Positions 23,467-35,200 of a stretch of DNA of 64,000 nt are shown here, piece after piece. Position numbers and translations under genes: made by a program. Position 1 is the first letter of the stretch. Each line of letters starts with the position of its first letter. The stretch comes from Scleropages formosus (Eukaryota > Chordata > Actinopteri > Osteoglossiformes > Osteoglossidae). The notes below the pieces were generated by a model. That model made no database searches. It had not been told where the DNA came from and saw nothing but the letters and a program-made list of their open reading frames with translations. Location of the stretch: contig NC_041826.1 in assembly GCF_900964775.1 (NCBI RefSeq), forward strand, positions 23,836,612 to 23,900,611. Reading direction: 5' to 3'.

Positions 23467-24222
23467 ATGCAGCATTGGTAAAAGTTTACAAACAAGACCT
23501 TGTACCTTCCCCAGCCAGGTTCTGGAAAACACACATATATATAAGGAGCGTCCGATTCAGACTTCTGTTTGGCGCTTCTTTGGTTCCTTGGGTTCAAGAG
23601 GTTCACTGTGATTCATGTACTTCTTCTTCCAGATGTGACCCTTCCTCTGCCACCTGTTACTCTTCCATTCTGAATCCCACAACAAGCGTCACACACTGCA
23701 GCAACTGAACACATTGATTCACTTCTGGAATATTTCTATATCAACAGAAACTAGGGTGTGACGGTGTAAGTGCAACAGTGATTCATGTAACCGTTTTCCG
23801 CTGTGTCTGTGTGCGGAATCGTCCGTGTGTGTGTGTGTCCGTGCTTGGTTGATGTGCTGTTCCTCCCACCGTCCTGTGTGCTCTTCTTCTGTAGACTAAA
23901 TTCAACAACAACAACAAAAATAAATAAAAATAATAATAATGTGCTTCACGCGACCAAGAGAAGAGGCGCTCGCAGGGACTGTCACTGTCAGTCAGGGCGG
24001 TGTGTAACTACATTCCGATTCCCGTGAAGAGCTCTGAGGAACGAACACACACACACACACGACAGACAGAGTGAGTCTGACGTCGACGTCTCTCTCTCAC
24101 TTACCTCTCAGGAGGTTTGTCTCCACCGTGTCACGGACGAGTTTCCAGTGAACTCCGGGCGGTTTGTACACGGCGAACAGCCCCTCCAGGGCGCGGTACA
24201 GCCGAGCTGCCGGCCTCCCCAT
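20397..24222 (-). CDS. trub2: TruB pseudouridine synthase family member 2 (trub2)
   Basis: TRUB2 is a mitochondrial TruB-family pseudouridine synthase that modifies mitochondrial mRNAs and supports mitochondrial translation. Eight coding exons on the minus strand: 24105-24222, 23310-23432, 22704-22778, 22149-22204, 21520-21601, 21247-21319, 20793-20929 and 20397-20656. They total 924 bases, 307 residues (human 331), and every phase closes. Exon 1 reads GLFAVYKPPG. The catalytic Asp is about D98 in GVGHRLDVFSSG (exon 3). Exon 5 has DYTLEGEFGRATDDF. The last exon has ETQKYLRRLVHEIGLEL. The exon 2 acceptor is preceded directly by a (TG)n array, so it has no proper pyrimidine tract. In human, TRUB2 and COQ4 are head-to-head; here they are tail-to-tail. 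Confidence 0.95.
21950..22090 (-). repeat. Dispersed repeat fragment in trub2 intron
   Basis: The minus strand has CTTATGAACACAACTGGGAC, then TTATAACTTG and TTTGTAACTCC. The same arrangement of TTGTAACTC and TTATAAAC words recurs near 56790 and 59490. It is probably a small DNA-transposon derivative. Confidence 0.35.
23433..23462. repeat. (CA)n array abutting the trub2 exon 2 acceptor
   Basis: On the transcribed minus strand this is (GT)n running directly into the acceptor TAG at 23433-23435. Confidence 0.9.
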
Positions 24223-24660
24223 GTCTACGGCGCCGCTCAGCGTAGCGGCCCGAACTCTTCCGCGGTTACTCGCGTCGTTCCACTCGTCCCGGAAACCACC
24301 GCCAGACGTGACCCGGAAGCGCAATCCATTTCCGGGTAACGCTGCTCTCCTTCGGTGCACGTGGAGTGTCCTGCAGCCGAACGCTAACCGCCGGCGGCCC
24401 CTTCTGGTCGGAGTGTGAAACGACAGGAGCCGCGTCGAGCTCCAGCGCGCCTTTCCCTTCCTGCGCTCATTCATTGAGATACGCATTTCACACACATATT
24501 GAAATATTTCATGAATCGCTCTCAGGCTGAGTTCCTCCATAGCTGCCCACCCTGAAGGATTCTTCGTCACTTTCTCCCGTCTTTGGGGCTGCCTTCCTAT
24601 TCTTTCACAGTCCTTCAGACGCCGTTTGGCCCCGACTCGGCTGTCCATCTCCGCTCTTTA
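24223..24660 (-). promoter_or_regulatory. trub2 5' flank, likely promoter
   Basis: CpG-rich sequence directly upstream of the trub2 start codon. No TATA box is seen at a sensible distance. An open frame continues upstream of the chosen ATG, but family alignment begins at MGRPAARLYRALEGLFAVYKP. Confidence 0.45.
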
Positions 24661-25183
24661 TTCATTGGGACTGAATGAGCTGCTCCTCTCTTTTTACTCT
24701 CTCTTCTGGGTGTCCCATGTGAACCACTGTGTTTCTTGCAGTTTCTTCCTGCCGCTGTTCACTGGAGGTTTGCGATGAAACTCTTTTCTTTCCTCCTGTG
24801 ATATAATTCGGTGCTTCTCACCGCCTCCTGCGCAATAACTTCAATTCCCCTGAAACACCGAAACCCTCCCGACACCAAGAGACGAGAAGCGGAAATCCTC
24901 CTCCAGTCCTCATATTTGGACGCAAACTCTGAGATGCAGTGGACGGCTTTACCATATTATGTTAGCTTTTACACCGATTTACCCATTGCTCAAGGTCAAG
25001 GCTCCTGCGGTGGGAAGCGGTATTTGATTGCTACTCTTTTCATTTCATTCTTAATTTATGTTTCTTCTGAAATTGAAAAAGGAATCGGCGCTTTTATTGT
25101 ATTTATGCGTGTGTAGTATCTGCTCGGTGACTGGTGAACACACACTTCATGCTCTTTACATTTGCATTATCATTTACAGTACT
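24661..25183. other. Intergenic, nothing recognised
   Basis: No repeat, domain-bearing exon or RNA gene identified. Confidence 0.4.
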
Positions 25184-25395
25184 GGGGGGGTGCGGTGGCG
25201 CAGTGGGTTGGACCGGGTCCTGCTCTCCGGTGGGTCTGGGGTTCGAGTCCCGCTTGGGGTGCCCTGCGACGGACCGGCGTCCCGTCCTGGGTGTGTCCCC
25301 TCCCCCTCCGGCCTCACGCCCCGCGTTGCCGGGTTAGGCTCCGGTCCCACGCGACCCCGTATGGGACAAGCGGTTCTGAAAATGCGTGCGTGTGT
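25184..25395 (+). repeat. SINE family A, well-preserved copy
   Basis: This copy best shows the consensus: start GGGGGGGTGCGGTGGCGCAG, A-box-like TGGCGCAGTGG, B box GGTTCGAGTCCC, then CGTCCCGTCCTGGGTGTGTC, a CCCCTCCCCCTCCGG block, the end GGGACAAGCGGTTCTGAAAA and a short (TG)n-like tail. It is likely young compared with the other copies. Confidence 0.92.
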
Positions 25396-25579
25396 ATTAT
25401 TTAGAGTTTTTACTTTGAGTGGGATCTCACTAAATTGCTGCATGTGTGTACAGTAATGCCATAAATGACAAAATTCTTCTCTATAGTGACAGAGTGAACA
25501 TTTTTCTTTTCTTATGCAATTATATTGTATTCTTATGTATCATTGTATAATTGTACGTGTTCGTAAGGGAAGAAATATT

Positions 25580-26060
25580 AAGATAATCTATCCGCTCGCC
25601 GAGAGCCGAGTTGGCGTGACAGAGGACAATTGGCTCCAGCGCGGGAATGTGAAACGAGGAGTTCCGGCGAGGCCCCGTCTCCGATTTTCCACAAATTCGG
25701 CGTCAGCGGACATAAAGCCTTGAGTGCGATTAGCAAATGTATAATTGGCCGTGACGGCAGATGATGGGCGCCCTTTGTGCGTTGGCAGCTCTGCTTTTGT
25801 GCCGCTCTAATCGGGAGTTCACGGCGGCCCGGGACGCACAGGTGCGGAGGACGTTGCGGCGCAGCCTCGGTCCGCACGAAGACATCGTAAGAACGATGCG
25901 AGTCGACGAGGTGGAGGGAAAGGGTTCGACGCGCAGCTCACCGCACACCACACCATCCCGCATCGCCTCCGTGTGCGTTTGCTGGGAATTAGTGAAAATA
26001 AAGATGGACGCAGATCGGCCGGAACACAAATCAACGCCTTTTGTTACTAAATTGGAAACG
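25580..26060. other. GC-rich non-repetitive block, possible conserved non-coding element
   Basis: A block rich in CpG within AT-rich, repeat-rich flanks. Homeodomain-type words (GCGATTAGCAAATG, TATAATTGG) cluster at 25727-25750. An open frame starting at 25761 begins with a hydrophobic stretch like a signal peptide, but it has no recognisable domain and I do not call a gene. Confidence 0.3.
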
Positions 26061-26278
26061 TCCCATTACAACGGTCTACGTGCTGTACAATCATGACCAC
26101 GTAATACCATTATAGAGCACAATAGGATAAAACATATACATAAATATGTTATCTTTGGAGATATTTTCAGCTCTTTACCAGGGTATGAACATCCTTAAGT
26201 GGATGAACATCAGTAATAAGCCTCTTTGGAAGTTGTAACAAAACTGTGGAGCAGGTTGCACGTTACAGGCCTCCAGTG

Positions 26279-26320
<42 letters not shown>
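26279..26320. repeat. (ATT)n microsatellite
   Basis: About 14 ATT units. A family A SINE begins immediately after it and ATTATTATTATC resumes after the SINE, so the SINE probably inserted into the array. Confidence 0.92.
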
Positions 26321-26508
26321 GGAGGGTGCAGTGGCGCAGCGGATTTGGCCGGGTCCTGTTCTCCGGTGGGTCTGGGGTTCAAGTCCCGCTTGGGGTGCCT
26401 TGCAATGGACTGGTGTCCCGTCCTGGGTGCGTCCCCTCCCCCTCCAGACCTGTCAGGCTCCGGTTCACCGTGACCCTGCTTTGGACAAGCAGTTTCAGAT
26501 GATGTGTG
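26321..26508 (+). repeat. SINE family A inserted in an (ATT)n array
   Basis: Head GTGCAGTGGCGCAGCGG, B box GGTTCAAGTCCC, a short body deletion after CCTCCAGACCTG, then GGACAAGCAGTTTCAGA. Confidence 0.85.
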
Positions 26509-26609
26509 ATTATTATTATCATGGGCTAGTGGGTTTATTACTTTATGTGGAAAATATTACAGCACATTTTAACAAAATGCTTCCTTTTGAAACTGTCTTT
26601 GTTTATCGT

Positions 26610-26806
26610 TTATTGTATTATTATCTCATTTATTAGACACTTTTTCTCCAAAGCTACTTGCAATGATTTACTCGTTTGTACAGCACAGTAACTTTTACCG
26701 TATCGATTCAGGGTAAGTACCTCGGTCACGGCCACTACAGCAATAGATGGGATCCGAACCTGGGTCCTCCGAGCGCAGAGCGACACCTCGAACCACCGCA
26801 CCCCCT
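26610..26806 (-). repeat. SINE family B
   Basis: The tail on the left reads CACTTTTTCTCCAAAGCTAC. The right part reads CAGGGTAAGTACCTCGG, then GGATCCGAACCTGGG. Confidence 0.75.
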
Positions 26807-27201
26807 GCTGTTCCCTTTCACTGTTTGAGCTGCGAAATACAGTTGCACTTTATTTGACATCATTATGAACATGGGAACCAAGCGGAAGGGACACTGCCGG
26901 AAGGACCCGGAGCCGCACGTTAGAGCAGCACAGGTGACGGAACTAAGGTGCGGTGGAAAAAAAACGTGAATGTTTGCTGATATCGGTCTCCTCTTTCACC
27001 TCGTGTGTTACCACATTTTACTGTGATCCTTACTCATGCAGCACCCTGGGTGCACTCCTCTCGTGCTGCGCACACGCTGCCGCCGCACTTCTCCGGCCGT
27101 CTTATTTACCAAAGTTTGCTTGCATGTGGACACATCATTACCAAGATGTGACATCCCAGCAGCGGTCCCTCCCCCCGGCCCCCCCCGGCACGATCCACCG
27201 C

Positions 27202-27254
27202 TATAAATTGCACAAGAGAGCGGGTGGACTGGTTGCGTTTCCTCCAGGTGCCAG
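27202..27254 (+). promoter_or_regulatory. Candidate entpd8 core promoter and first non-coding exon
   Basis: TATAAAT at 27202-27208 is followed about 47 bases later by a strong donor (GTGCCAG then GTGAGTAAAC at 27255). The next good acceptor on this strand before the entpd8 start is at 29188. A TATA box, a very short leader exon and a splice to the coding exon is a consistent reading, but it is unproven. Confidence 0.35.
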
Positions 27255-27707
27255 GTGAGTAAACAGCCTGTAGTGCAAAGGTGCGGGTGTGTGACGTCAC
27301 ACTCGGCGTCGCTGGCGGGGCTTCGGCTCAGAGAGACAGAGGCCGCACGCGCAGCTGGCTATGAATAAATGATGAGCGCCGGTGTATAGCGGAGCACGCG
27401 ACGGTGGCTTTTTGAGGAGGGGGGGCCCAAAGGGCCGCGCCAGGTGCTGCGTCGGATCACATCCCTCCGGCGAGGTCCCGTGGCCTGCGGTGTCATCGTT
27501 CGGTGGACGGTTATCTCCAGCTCCCAGCGGTTAATGCGTAACCAGGGTAAAGGAGCCAGCCTCTCAATTATTAGTTAACCTGCCAGCGCCGGGGGTTCCG
27601 AACTCTCGGCCTCTTCCTGCTCCGGGGCCCTGAACCTCAGCGGCGCTGCTTGGGGAACAAGGAGCCCCGGATCGGCCGGCCTGGACGGGTGGCGGAGGGC
27701 CGCGGGC

Positions 27708-27742
<35 letters not shown>

Positions 27743-29188
27743 CAGCGTGTTGCGATGGAGTGACACGCAGGTTAGTCACACACTTGCTGCTCCTGTCCCG
27801 TCGCACGAGTGTGCGAGACACGAAGCGCGGACGGATTGGAGCGACAGCAGCGTGGACGTTCGGCCTCATCGCCCGCCATCGCTTTGGAAACGTCTATTCG
27901 CCCGTGCGACGAGCGTTATCATCCATACCGGCGGGCACCGGGCTGCGCCGCTACTGGGAACTGCAAGGTCACACACATCCCGAGGAGGGGATGCAAATAC
28001 GCGGAGTGCCGCTGAGGGAGAACAAGCGTGTGTGTTGTGCGCGCGAGAAGTGCCGTGAAGGCTGGTAATACTTCGCTGTGCAGTGCAGGGTGAGGTGAAC
28101 ACAGTAAAGCTGCTGTCCTCACGAAAGAAGAACCGTTTTTGGGTTTTCCTACTGGTCGAATGAGCTGCAATTTCATGCTGCACTTTTGAATATTCCTGTA
28201 AAATATGAGCGTTTGTTGAAAGGATTCCGTGAAAAGGACTCGTTGCAGTGAATCCGTTTCCGTTAATTATTTTTGTCTTAAAATCAAGTTTTAATTTAAA
28301 GAGGATGTTGTGAAAAGATTAACGAATTTCCTCTAAAAGTTCAGTCATCTTGGAACATCTAGTCTCGTAATCACAGTTACAGTTTGTACAGTAATGACAA
28401 AATATGCTGCTTTCTTTAACACTCATGGACTATAAAATGCCAAACTGCTCTCTTAAAACCCTTTATTCTCCTTCTCTACTGGAAAGTTGGAGCCGCAGTG
28501 ATTTCACTATATTTGAACATATTTAGTGATAAATTTCTGAGAATAACATATTTAATAAGAAATATCTGGGAACAAAACAGAGTTTTGGGATAGTGTTGCC
28601 AAAGCTCATTTTACATATGAAACAATTCGCTCATTGTGTGGAATACTATGGTTTCACCAGGGTACACTATACAATGCATGACTGCTTCCATTAGAACAAA
28701 CAAAAAAAATAGTAGTGTTTATCATCTCTTTGTGTCTTTATTTTAAATGCGCTAATGAAGGTATTTAAACTTCATTAAAATGAAAACTGCAATAGGTAAC
28801 GTGGTGAAACCTACAGCCTTATAGCCTGAATTCCACTGTTTCCTCTCCTCTGTGACTCTACTGCTCCAGTTTTCAGTGTCCAAAATGTATGAAAAAATTA
28901 AGAAATCACCTTCACAGGCACAGTCACTTATAATATCACTATATTATAATATTACTTTAATAGCATGCTTATTATCATTATATCATTACATTATTGTGAT
29001 AAAGCTTTTAACTCTGAAACACACCATGGGTTTATTTTACTGGTAAGAGCACCTTTACAGAGCAACGATGAAGAGGTGATAAATGTATCGCATCCCTGGA
29101 AGTGAAATTAAATCGCATCCCATAAAATGATGCTTTTACTGCCCCGTCATTAATTTGGCCGTGTGCCTTTGCGTTTCCTTCAATGCAG
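27255..29188. other. Probable entpd8 first intron, CpG-rich at its left end
   Basis: 27300-28060 is CpG-rich, with a (GA)n run at 27706-27742 and overlapping open frames on both strands but no recognisable domain. From 28100 it is AT-rich and featureless. Confidence 0.35.
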
Positions 29189-29206
29189 TTTGGCTCTCGT
29201 GAAGTC

Positions 29207-32200
29207 ATGGGCAAGTTGGCCATCAAGCAAACACTGGTGGCTGCGCTGGTGGCAGCGGTGGGATGTGTGTCCATCATTGCTTTGATCCTCACACTCGCCC
29301 AGCATCACAAAGCTGATTTACCACCTGGCTTTCAGGTAACTATACACAGGCGTCCTCTTCTTACGTATCGACAAGATAAGATAAGCTACTTAATTGTCAT
29401 TGTATGCAGTAAAATGAAATTTTGTGTGGCAGAACAACAGCATCACTTTTCATTATTAATCTACTGATGATTCATTATTAATGTATTAATTATTAATCTA
29501 TTAATCCATCAGATATTAATGAAGTGTAGTTGTTTGGCTAAAACCGAATGCGGCTCAATCGGTGCTCTGTCTCCACGGCTCCTTCAGTACGGCATGGTGT
29601 TTGACGCCGGCTCCACGCACACCGCCCTCTTCCTTTACCAGTGGCCGGGGGGCAAGGAGAACAACACGGGTGTCGTGTCTCAGGTCCTCGTTTGCCATGT
29701 GGATGGTCAGTGTCTGTCTAGTTCAAAGCTCCTCGTAAAGAAGCTACCTTTTGGCACATCGTTCTGCGTACCTCCGTCACGAACCGATTCCCGCTCTCCA
29801 TCTACCCCTTTACCCTGTTCCTGTCTCCACACAGGATTCTTTTCCGAGAATCGGGACCTTTTCTCGTCTCTCTCATCATCTGTCCTGTTCTGTATTGTAT
29901 ACTGTAGTATTGTATTGTATTGTTTGTAATGTATGTATTAACACAATATGTATTGCACAATATGTATTATATACACAATGAATGTGTTACATTTTAGGTG
30001 CATATTTTCGCACCATGAAATGTGAATGAGAAAAATTGTACTAACTGTGGGTAGAAATGATTGCACATTTATAGTTGTATAATTGATCATCAATAATATT
30101 TATGAGCCGGTGGAGCCAGGAGAAGGAACGGAGGGACCGTCGCCGAAGCTTTTCAGCGTTCTTCTTTTCTCTTTGCTCCGTCATCTTGGTGCTTGTTTCT
30201 ACTTCACACAAGGTCACGTCCTCCGTATCGCTTTTTGTTTTTGCCTACATAGCTCTTGCTTTGAAAACACGCTCCTGTCCCACCCACGCGAGCACCTCGA
30301 CTCCAGAAACATCCGTCAGGTGTAATTAGTCCTTAAGACTCCGCATCTCGTAGGACTCCTCTTTAACACACTGCGATACGGCGCATTCCCGAAGGTTTCC
30401 GTCTGGAAAAAATAGAACGTATTACACACGTACATATTACGAGCTGTTCCGACACGTTTGCAGCAGACGCAGCACCCGGCCGCTGAACTTTACCCTCACA
30501 TTTCTTGATAAACTCCACTCCCTCTTCCAAGTCACCTGCTCTTTTTCTTCCTCGAGCGCATGCGGTGTTCACTAGGTCAGTCACGTCGCCCTGAGAGTGA
30601 CCCTCTCCCCTCCCTTTAGGCCCCGGTATCTCAAGCTACGGTCCCGACCCCCCGGGAGCTGGGCGGAGCCTAACGCCGTGTCTGGATGTTGCCGGGGATG
30701 CCGTCCCACCCGGGCAGCGGGGGGCGACACCCGTCTACTTGGGTGCCACGGCTGGGATGCGGCTTCTCGCGTGAGTCTCGTGCGTCCGTGAAGAGTGAAA
30801 AGTAGACTCGCTTTCCCACGGGAGACGCTGGTGCCGATCTACAGCAGCTCATCAGCGGGTCCCCGTCCTGCGCAAACAAGCACAAAACGTACAAACTGCG
30901 CTTTACACCCAGGACCAGGACAGAAAGGCTCATTTTAACTGATGTGTAAATGTTTATCTAAACTGCAAAGGTCCACAATCCAAATGTACATTTATATATA
31001 TATATGTATTGTGGATATATACCTTACATATTTACTTTATAGAAATAGCACTATAATCACACTATACTGGTCTGGGCTCATTTTGTGGAGCTGCTGACTA
31101 GGAACTATTGTATTAAGTTTAATTATAAAGCAAATATTTTATACAGTATATACACTGCTGATACAGATAGTTATTAATCGTTGCCTCAGTGCAAACACTG
31201 CAGTTTTGTGCTTCAGTTCATTATTTTACCATAAACTGCTGAAAACCCTGGTTGTTCAAGAAATACACCATTTTATTGAAGCACCATTGAGAATAATGCA
31301 ATCGTCAACTAATTTATTACTAAATCTGGAATAACGTGTATGCGAATGCTTTATATGTGTGTGTGTGTGTGTTTATATGCACACAACACAATGACTGAAA
31401 ATGGACTGAACAAAGTTCAGAAGCAGTAGACATACTATAGATATATATTTACTGCCTAGATACTATAGATATATATTTACTGCCTAGACCAGCAGCGCAA
31501 TTCATAAAAAAATGTTTCCTGCAAAGTAGCAATATTTCAAAGGAATAAGGTGGCGAGGCGTCACAAAGTGTTTTCACGGAATATAAGGCAGCAGATCTTA
31601 TTCAGTTTTCAAATAAAACTGTCCATCAAGAAACAAGGGCTTCATTTTTTTTTCCAAGAAAATGAAACAATGAAGCAAAATGTTTGTTTTTTTTTTTTTT
31701 TTTCCAGTTTTTTGATTTTAGCAGCACCATTTGCCTAGAACCAAGTGGACCTAGTTTTATGAGGCGAGCCTTCTTTACGGCCCGGACGCTACGACTTTAA
31801 CCCTTTGCAGTTTGCAGAATGCCACTCGGTCCAGCCAGGTGTTGGAGGAGGTAGCGAAGACCATCCAGAGATACCCCTTTGATTTCCGAGGGGCGAGAAT
31901 CCTTTCCGGCACGGAGGAGGGGGCGTACGGCTGGATCACCATCAACTACCTGTTGGAGGGATTCATCAAGGTGCGTCCGAACCGGAAAACGTCGTAAGGA
32001 CGGGATCGCAGCGAAAAAGTAAACCATGTGTCACGTTCGCGCTTTACTCTACGAATAGTGGCACGCGAGTAAATTTTAAGAACTTCAATTCAAAGGAACA
32101 TCGAAGCTGCAGAGTTACACAGTGGCGCCGCAAACGTACCTTCGTACATTGATGGACTTTTAGCGAACGCGACGCAGGTGTCGGACGGGCCTTCGGTGTC

Positions 32201-35200
32201 CCGAAACGCGACCGCTCTTCGCAAAACGACGCCCGGATGTGTAGAAAAGCGAGTCGGCCTCAGCGTGTCGTGTCGCAGAAGAACCCCGGGGTCCCCGCGG
32301 CACCGGACGCCTGCGAGGCCTGTGACGCCTGTGACGCGCGTGTCCCTGTGGAACAGTTTTCCTTTCAGGGGAAATGGCTGCATCCCGCGGGAGCCGAGAT
32401 CCTGGGGGCTCTGGACATGGGCGGCGCCTCCACGCAAATCGCCTTCAGGCCGCGAGAGCCCGCGCAGGAGCCGGAGTCGGCCGTCCGCTTCCGACTCTAC
32501 GGCTTCGACTACGACGTGTACACTCACAGCTACCTGTGTTACGGCAAGGAGCAGGCCATGAAGCGGCTGCAGGCGGAGCTCCGTCAGGCAAGTGGACGGA
32601 ACCGGTCCGGGGAAGCGACGACAGGTGGACGTCGCTTGGTTCGTTCGGCGACAATCTCAGGTCTTTAAGCGACAGAGCTCCGAATGACAAATGTTCAAAG
32701 ATGCGGCAGTTTTTGAGCTCGCTTATTTATTTTCATTTCCATTTTTGCGACGGTCTCTTGCCGAGCGAAAGTTGGTCATATTTTCATTTAGGGCCACTAG
32801 TTGCCATTAAACACACTCGGGGGGAAGAGGAGGAAGTGGAGGGAGGGGGTAGGTACAGGTGGACTGTGCTTCGGCGTCTCACCCATTTTCCAGGCGGAAC
32901 TTGTTCCGTGTATTTTTCTTTGTCGTTGCTATATCCCAAACTTACAGAAAGCACCCAATGAATAAATAAAGGTACGTGGCCATTATTACACTTTTGTCAT
33001 CGCATTCCTGAAAGCGGCCAAATACAGATCGGTCGTTTCCTTGCGACCGGTGAAACGCAGTTCGGAATTCAAGGCGAAACGCTTTTCGATACTTTCTCTA
33101 ACCCGCTGTCCTCCGTCCGCTCGGCCGATTCGTTCTCCTGGGGTCCTGAGACACAGCAGGAGCGCGCCGTCTGCTACGTGTCAGCACAACACGCTCAATA
33201 GGAGATGGAGAACCTGATGTATTTTTTTATTTCTAGTCATTTGAAAGCAGACATGTTTAATGCTTTAATGCTGCTTCACGTTAATAAAAGGTAAGAGCGT
33301 CCCGTCCATGTCGTGCCCCGTCTCACACCCTGTTTCCAAGCGCACCGAGACCCCGCTTTGTGTGAGCTACAGATGGAATCAGGTCTCAAAGCCAATTTTT
33401 ACTTCTTAATGGCTTTATCTGATGTTTCTCACCCATCGTATCAGGTGAATAAAACAAAGGAATAAGCAGTAATATTGAGATTTTATCGATTGCGGCGTAC
33501 AGCGAGGGAAGAACTCAGAATCATCAAAATCATCAACAGACATCCAGTCCCACTTGTGTTTCTCGGTTGGGGTAAATAGGACAACGGACCCCTTAAAAGT
33601 GGTTTTCTTTTTCAACTTTCACATGGGATACAAATGCTCTTATGTCACACAGGCAAACTTTTCCCAGAGAATCAACCACCCTTGCTACCACATGGGCTTT
33701 GAGCTCACGGTGACCCTGGGTGACCTCTACGCCTCTCCTTGCATAAGGAAGCCCGCACAGTTTGACCCTGCGGCCAACGTGACCTTTTTCGGAAGCGGCG
33801 ACCCCCAGCGGTGTCTGGCTCTCGTCAGAAAAATATTTAATTTCACAGAATGCCGCTTTCCTCCGAACTGCGCCTTCAACGGCGTCTACCAGCCAGCTGT
33901 CAACGGATATTTTTTTGTAAGTCTGGGCCGTTTCTGCATATATTTTTCAGGAATGAATATAGTTTTCAACATGTGTAATGTGCAAAATATGAAAAGTGCA
34001 AATGGTAAATAGTCTAAGTGCCGAGTTTAAAAGTATGAAAGTTACACACAAATATTGTACAAGATAGTAGTTATTGTGATAAATTCACACTGATTATTTT
34101 GTTTATATAATTAATATACAGTATAAGAGCGAGGGGGAAGTAAGTGTAAGAGCCATCGACTCAAATTCCATTTGTAGTTTTAATTAATAAAGGCATGAAT
34201 TATCTGATTAATGTATGTAGATATTCATACATTTATGAAATAACATATAGATGATTTACAGTATGTATGTAATCATATTATTGGTAATTTTTAGATGTGC
34301 AGACATATATCAGGATTGTTTTCAATGGCATGTCTGACCGTATTTTCAGGCCTTCTCTGCGTACTTCTACACATTCAACTTTCTTGGCCTGGCCCCTCGG
34401 GCTCCGCTGGACCGAGTCAACAGCACCATAGACGCCTTCTGCAGGAAGAGCTGGAAAACGGTGACACGCGCACATTTTCGCAGTCGCTCACGTCACGGTT
34501 CCATCGTACGCCGATAGCAGCCGTTTACCATGTTTATGGTTCACGGTGCAAGAAGGAACGGTGATGCCGAGCATGATGGAGGCGGTGCCGACGATAGAGC
34601 TGGCGATCCTCAATGAGCCGTGATAGCGGCGGCGGTTGTCAGAGGGTCGCTTCGGTTGCGTGATGTCGGAGCGATGATGGCGGTGATTTCGGGGAAGGAT
34701 CGCAACCGTCGCGATGACGCAAGATGTGCACCTTTTCGCAGGTGAAGGCAGAGCATCCGAAAGAGAAAGAAAACTACCTTCAGGATTACTGCGCCTCGGC
34801 CGTCTACATGACGACTATTCTGCTGGAAGGATATCGTTTCAACGAGAGCTGGGACAACATCTACTTCCAGAAGAAGGTGAGCAGAACTCTCACTTGCGCA
34901 TCCAACGCGGAAAAGCAACGCGAACAGGCGGCCGACGGCATCGGGCTCGGTCTGTGGCGCGTGTGCGAACGTTGCACCCGGCGCACGACGCGGATGTGTG
35001 TTTTACGCACTGAAAAGGGGCTTGAGGACCGGACTTACTTTCAAGACGGAAGTTTGTCATTTGAACGCAGTCATAGGGTAGATTTACGCCGTTTACCGCA
35101 TAGGCCGACGGCGCACTTCCCACGGCGTTACCTGCAAACATTTCGAGGTGATCGGGTGGCGATGCGTCATGTGACGATTTCACGGCAAGTAAGAGAGCAG

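Noticed and set aside
25184-25260. tRNA gene suggested by A and B boxes
   Set aside because: The tRNA-like sequence is the head of a SINE repeated at least eleven times here, and no proper acceptor stem follows.
32178-32368. Open plus frame before entpd8 exon 5 as extra coding sequence
   Set aside because: A strong acceptor (CCTTTCAG) at 32368 gives the exact family boundary, and extending leftwards adds residues with no counterpart in ENTPD8.
32374-32961. Plus frame of 195 codons in entpd8 exon 5
   Set aside because: It is an alternative frame of a GC-rich exon. The entpd8 frame carries the ACR4 motif and closes phase with its neighbours.
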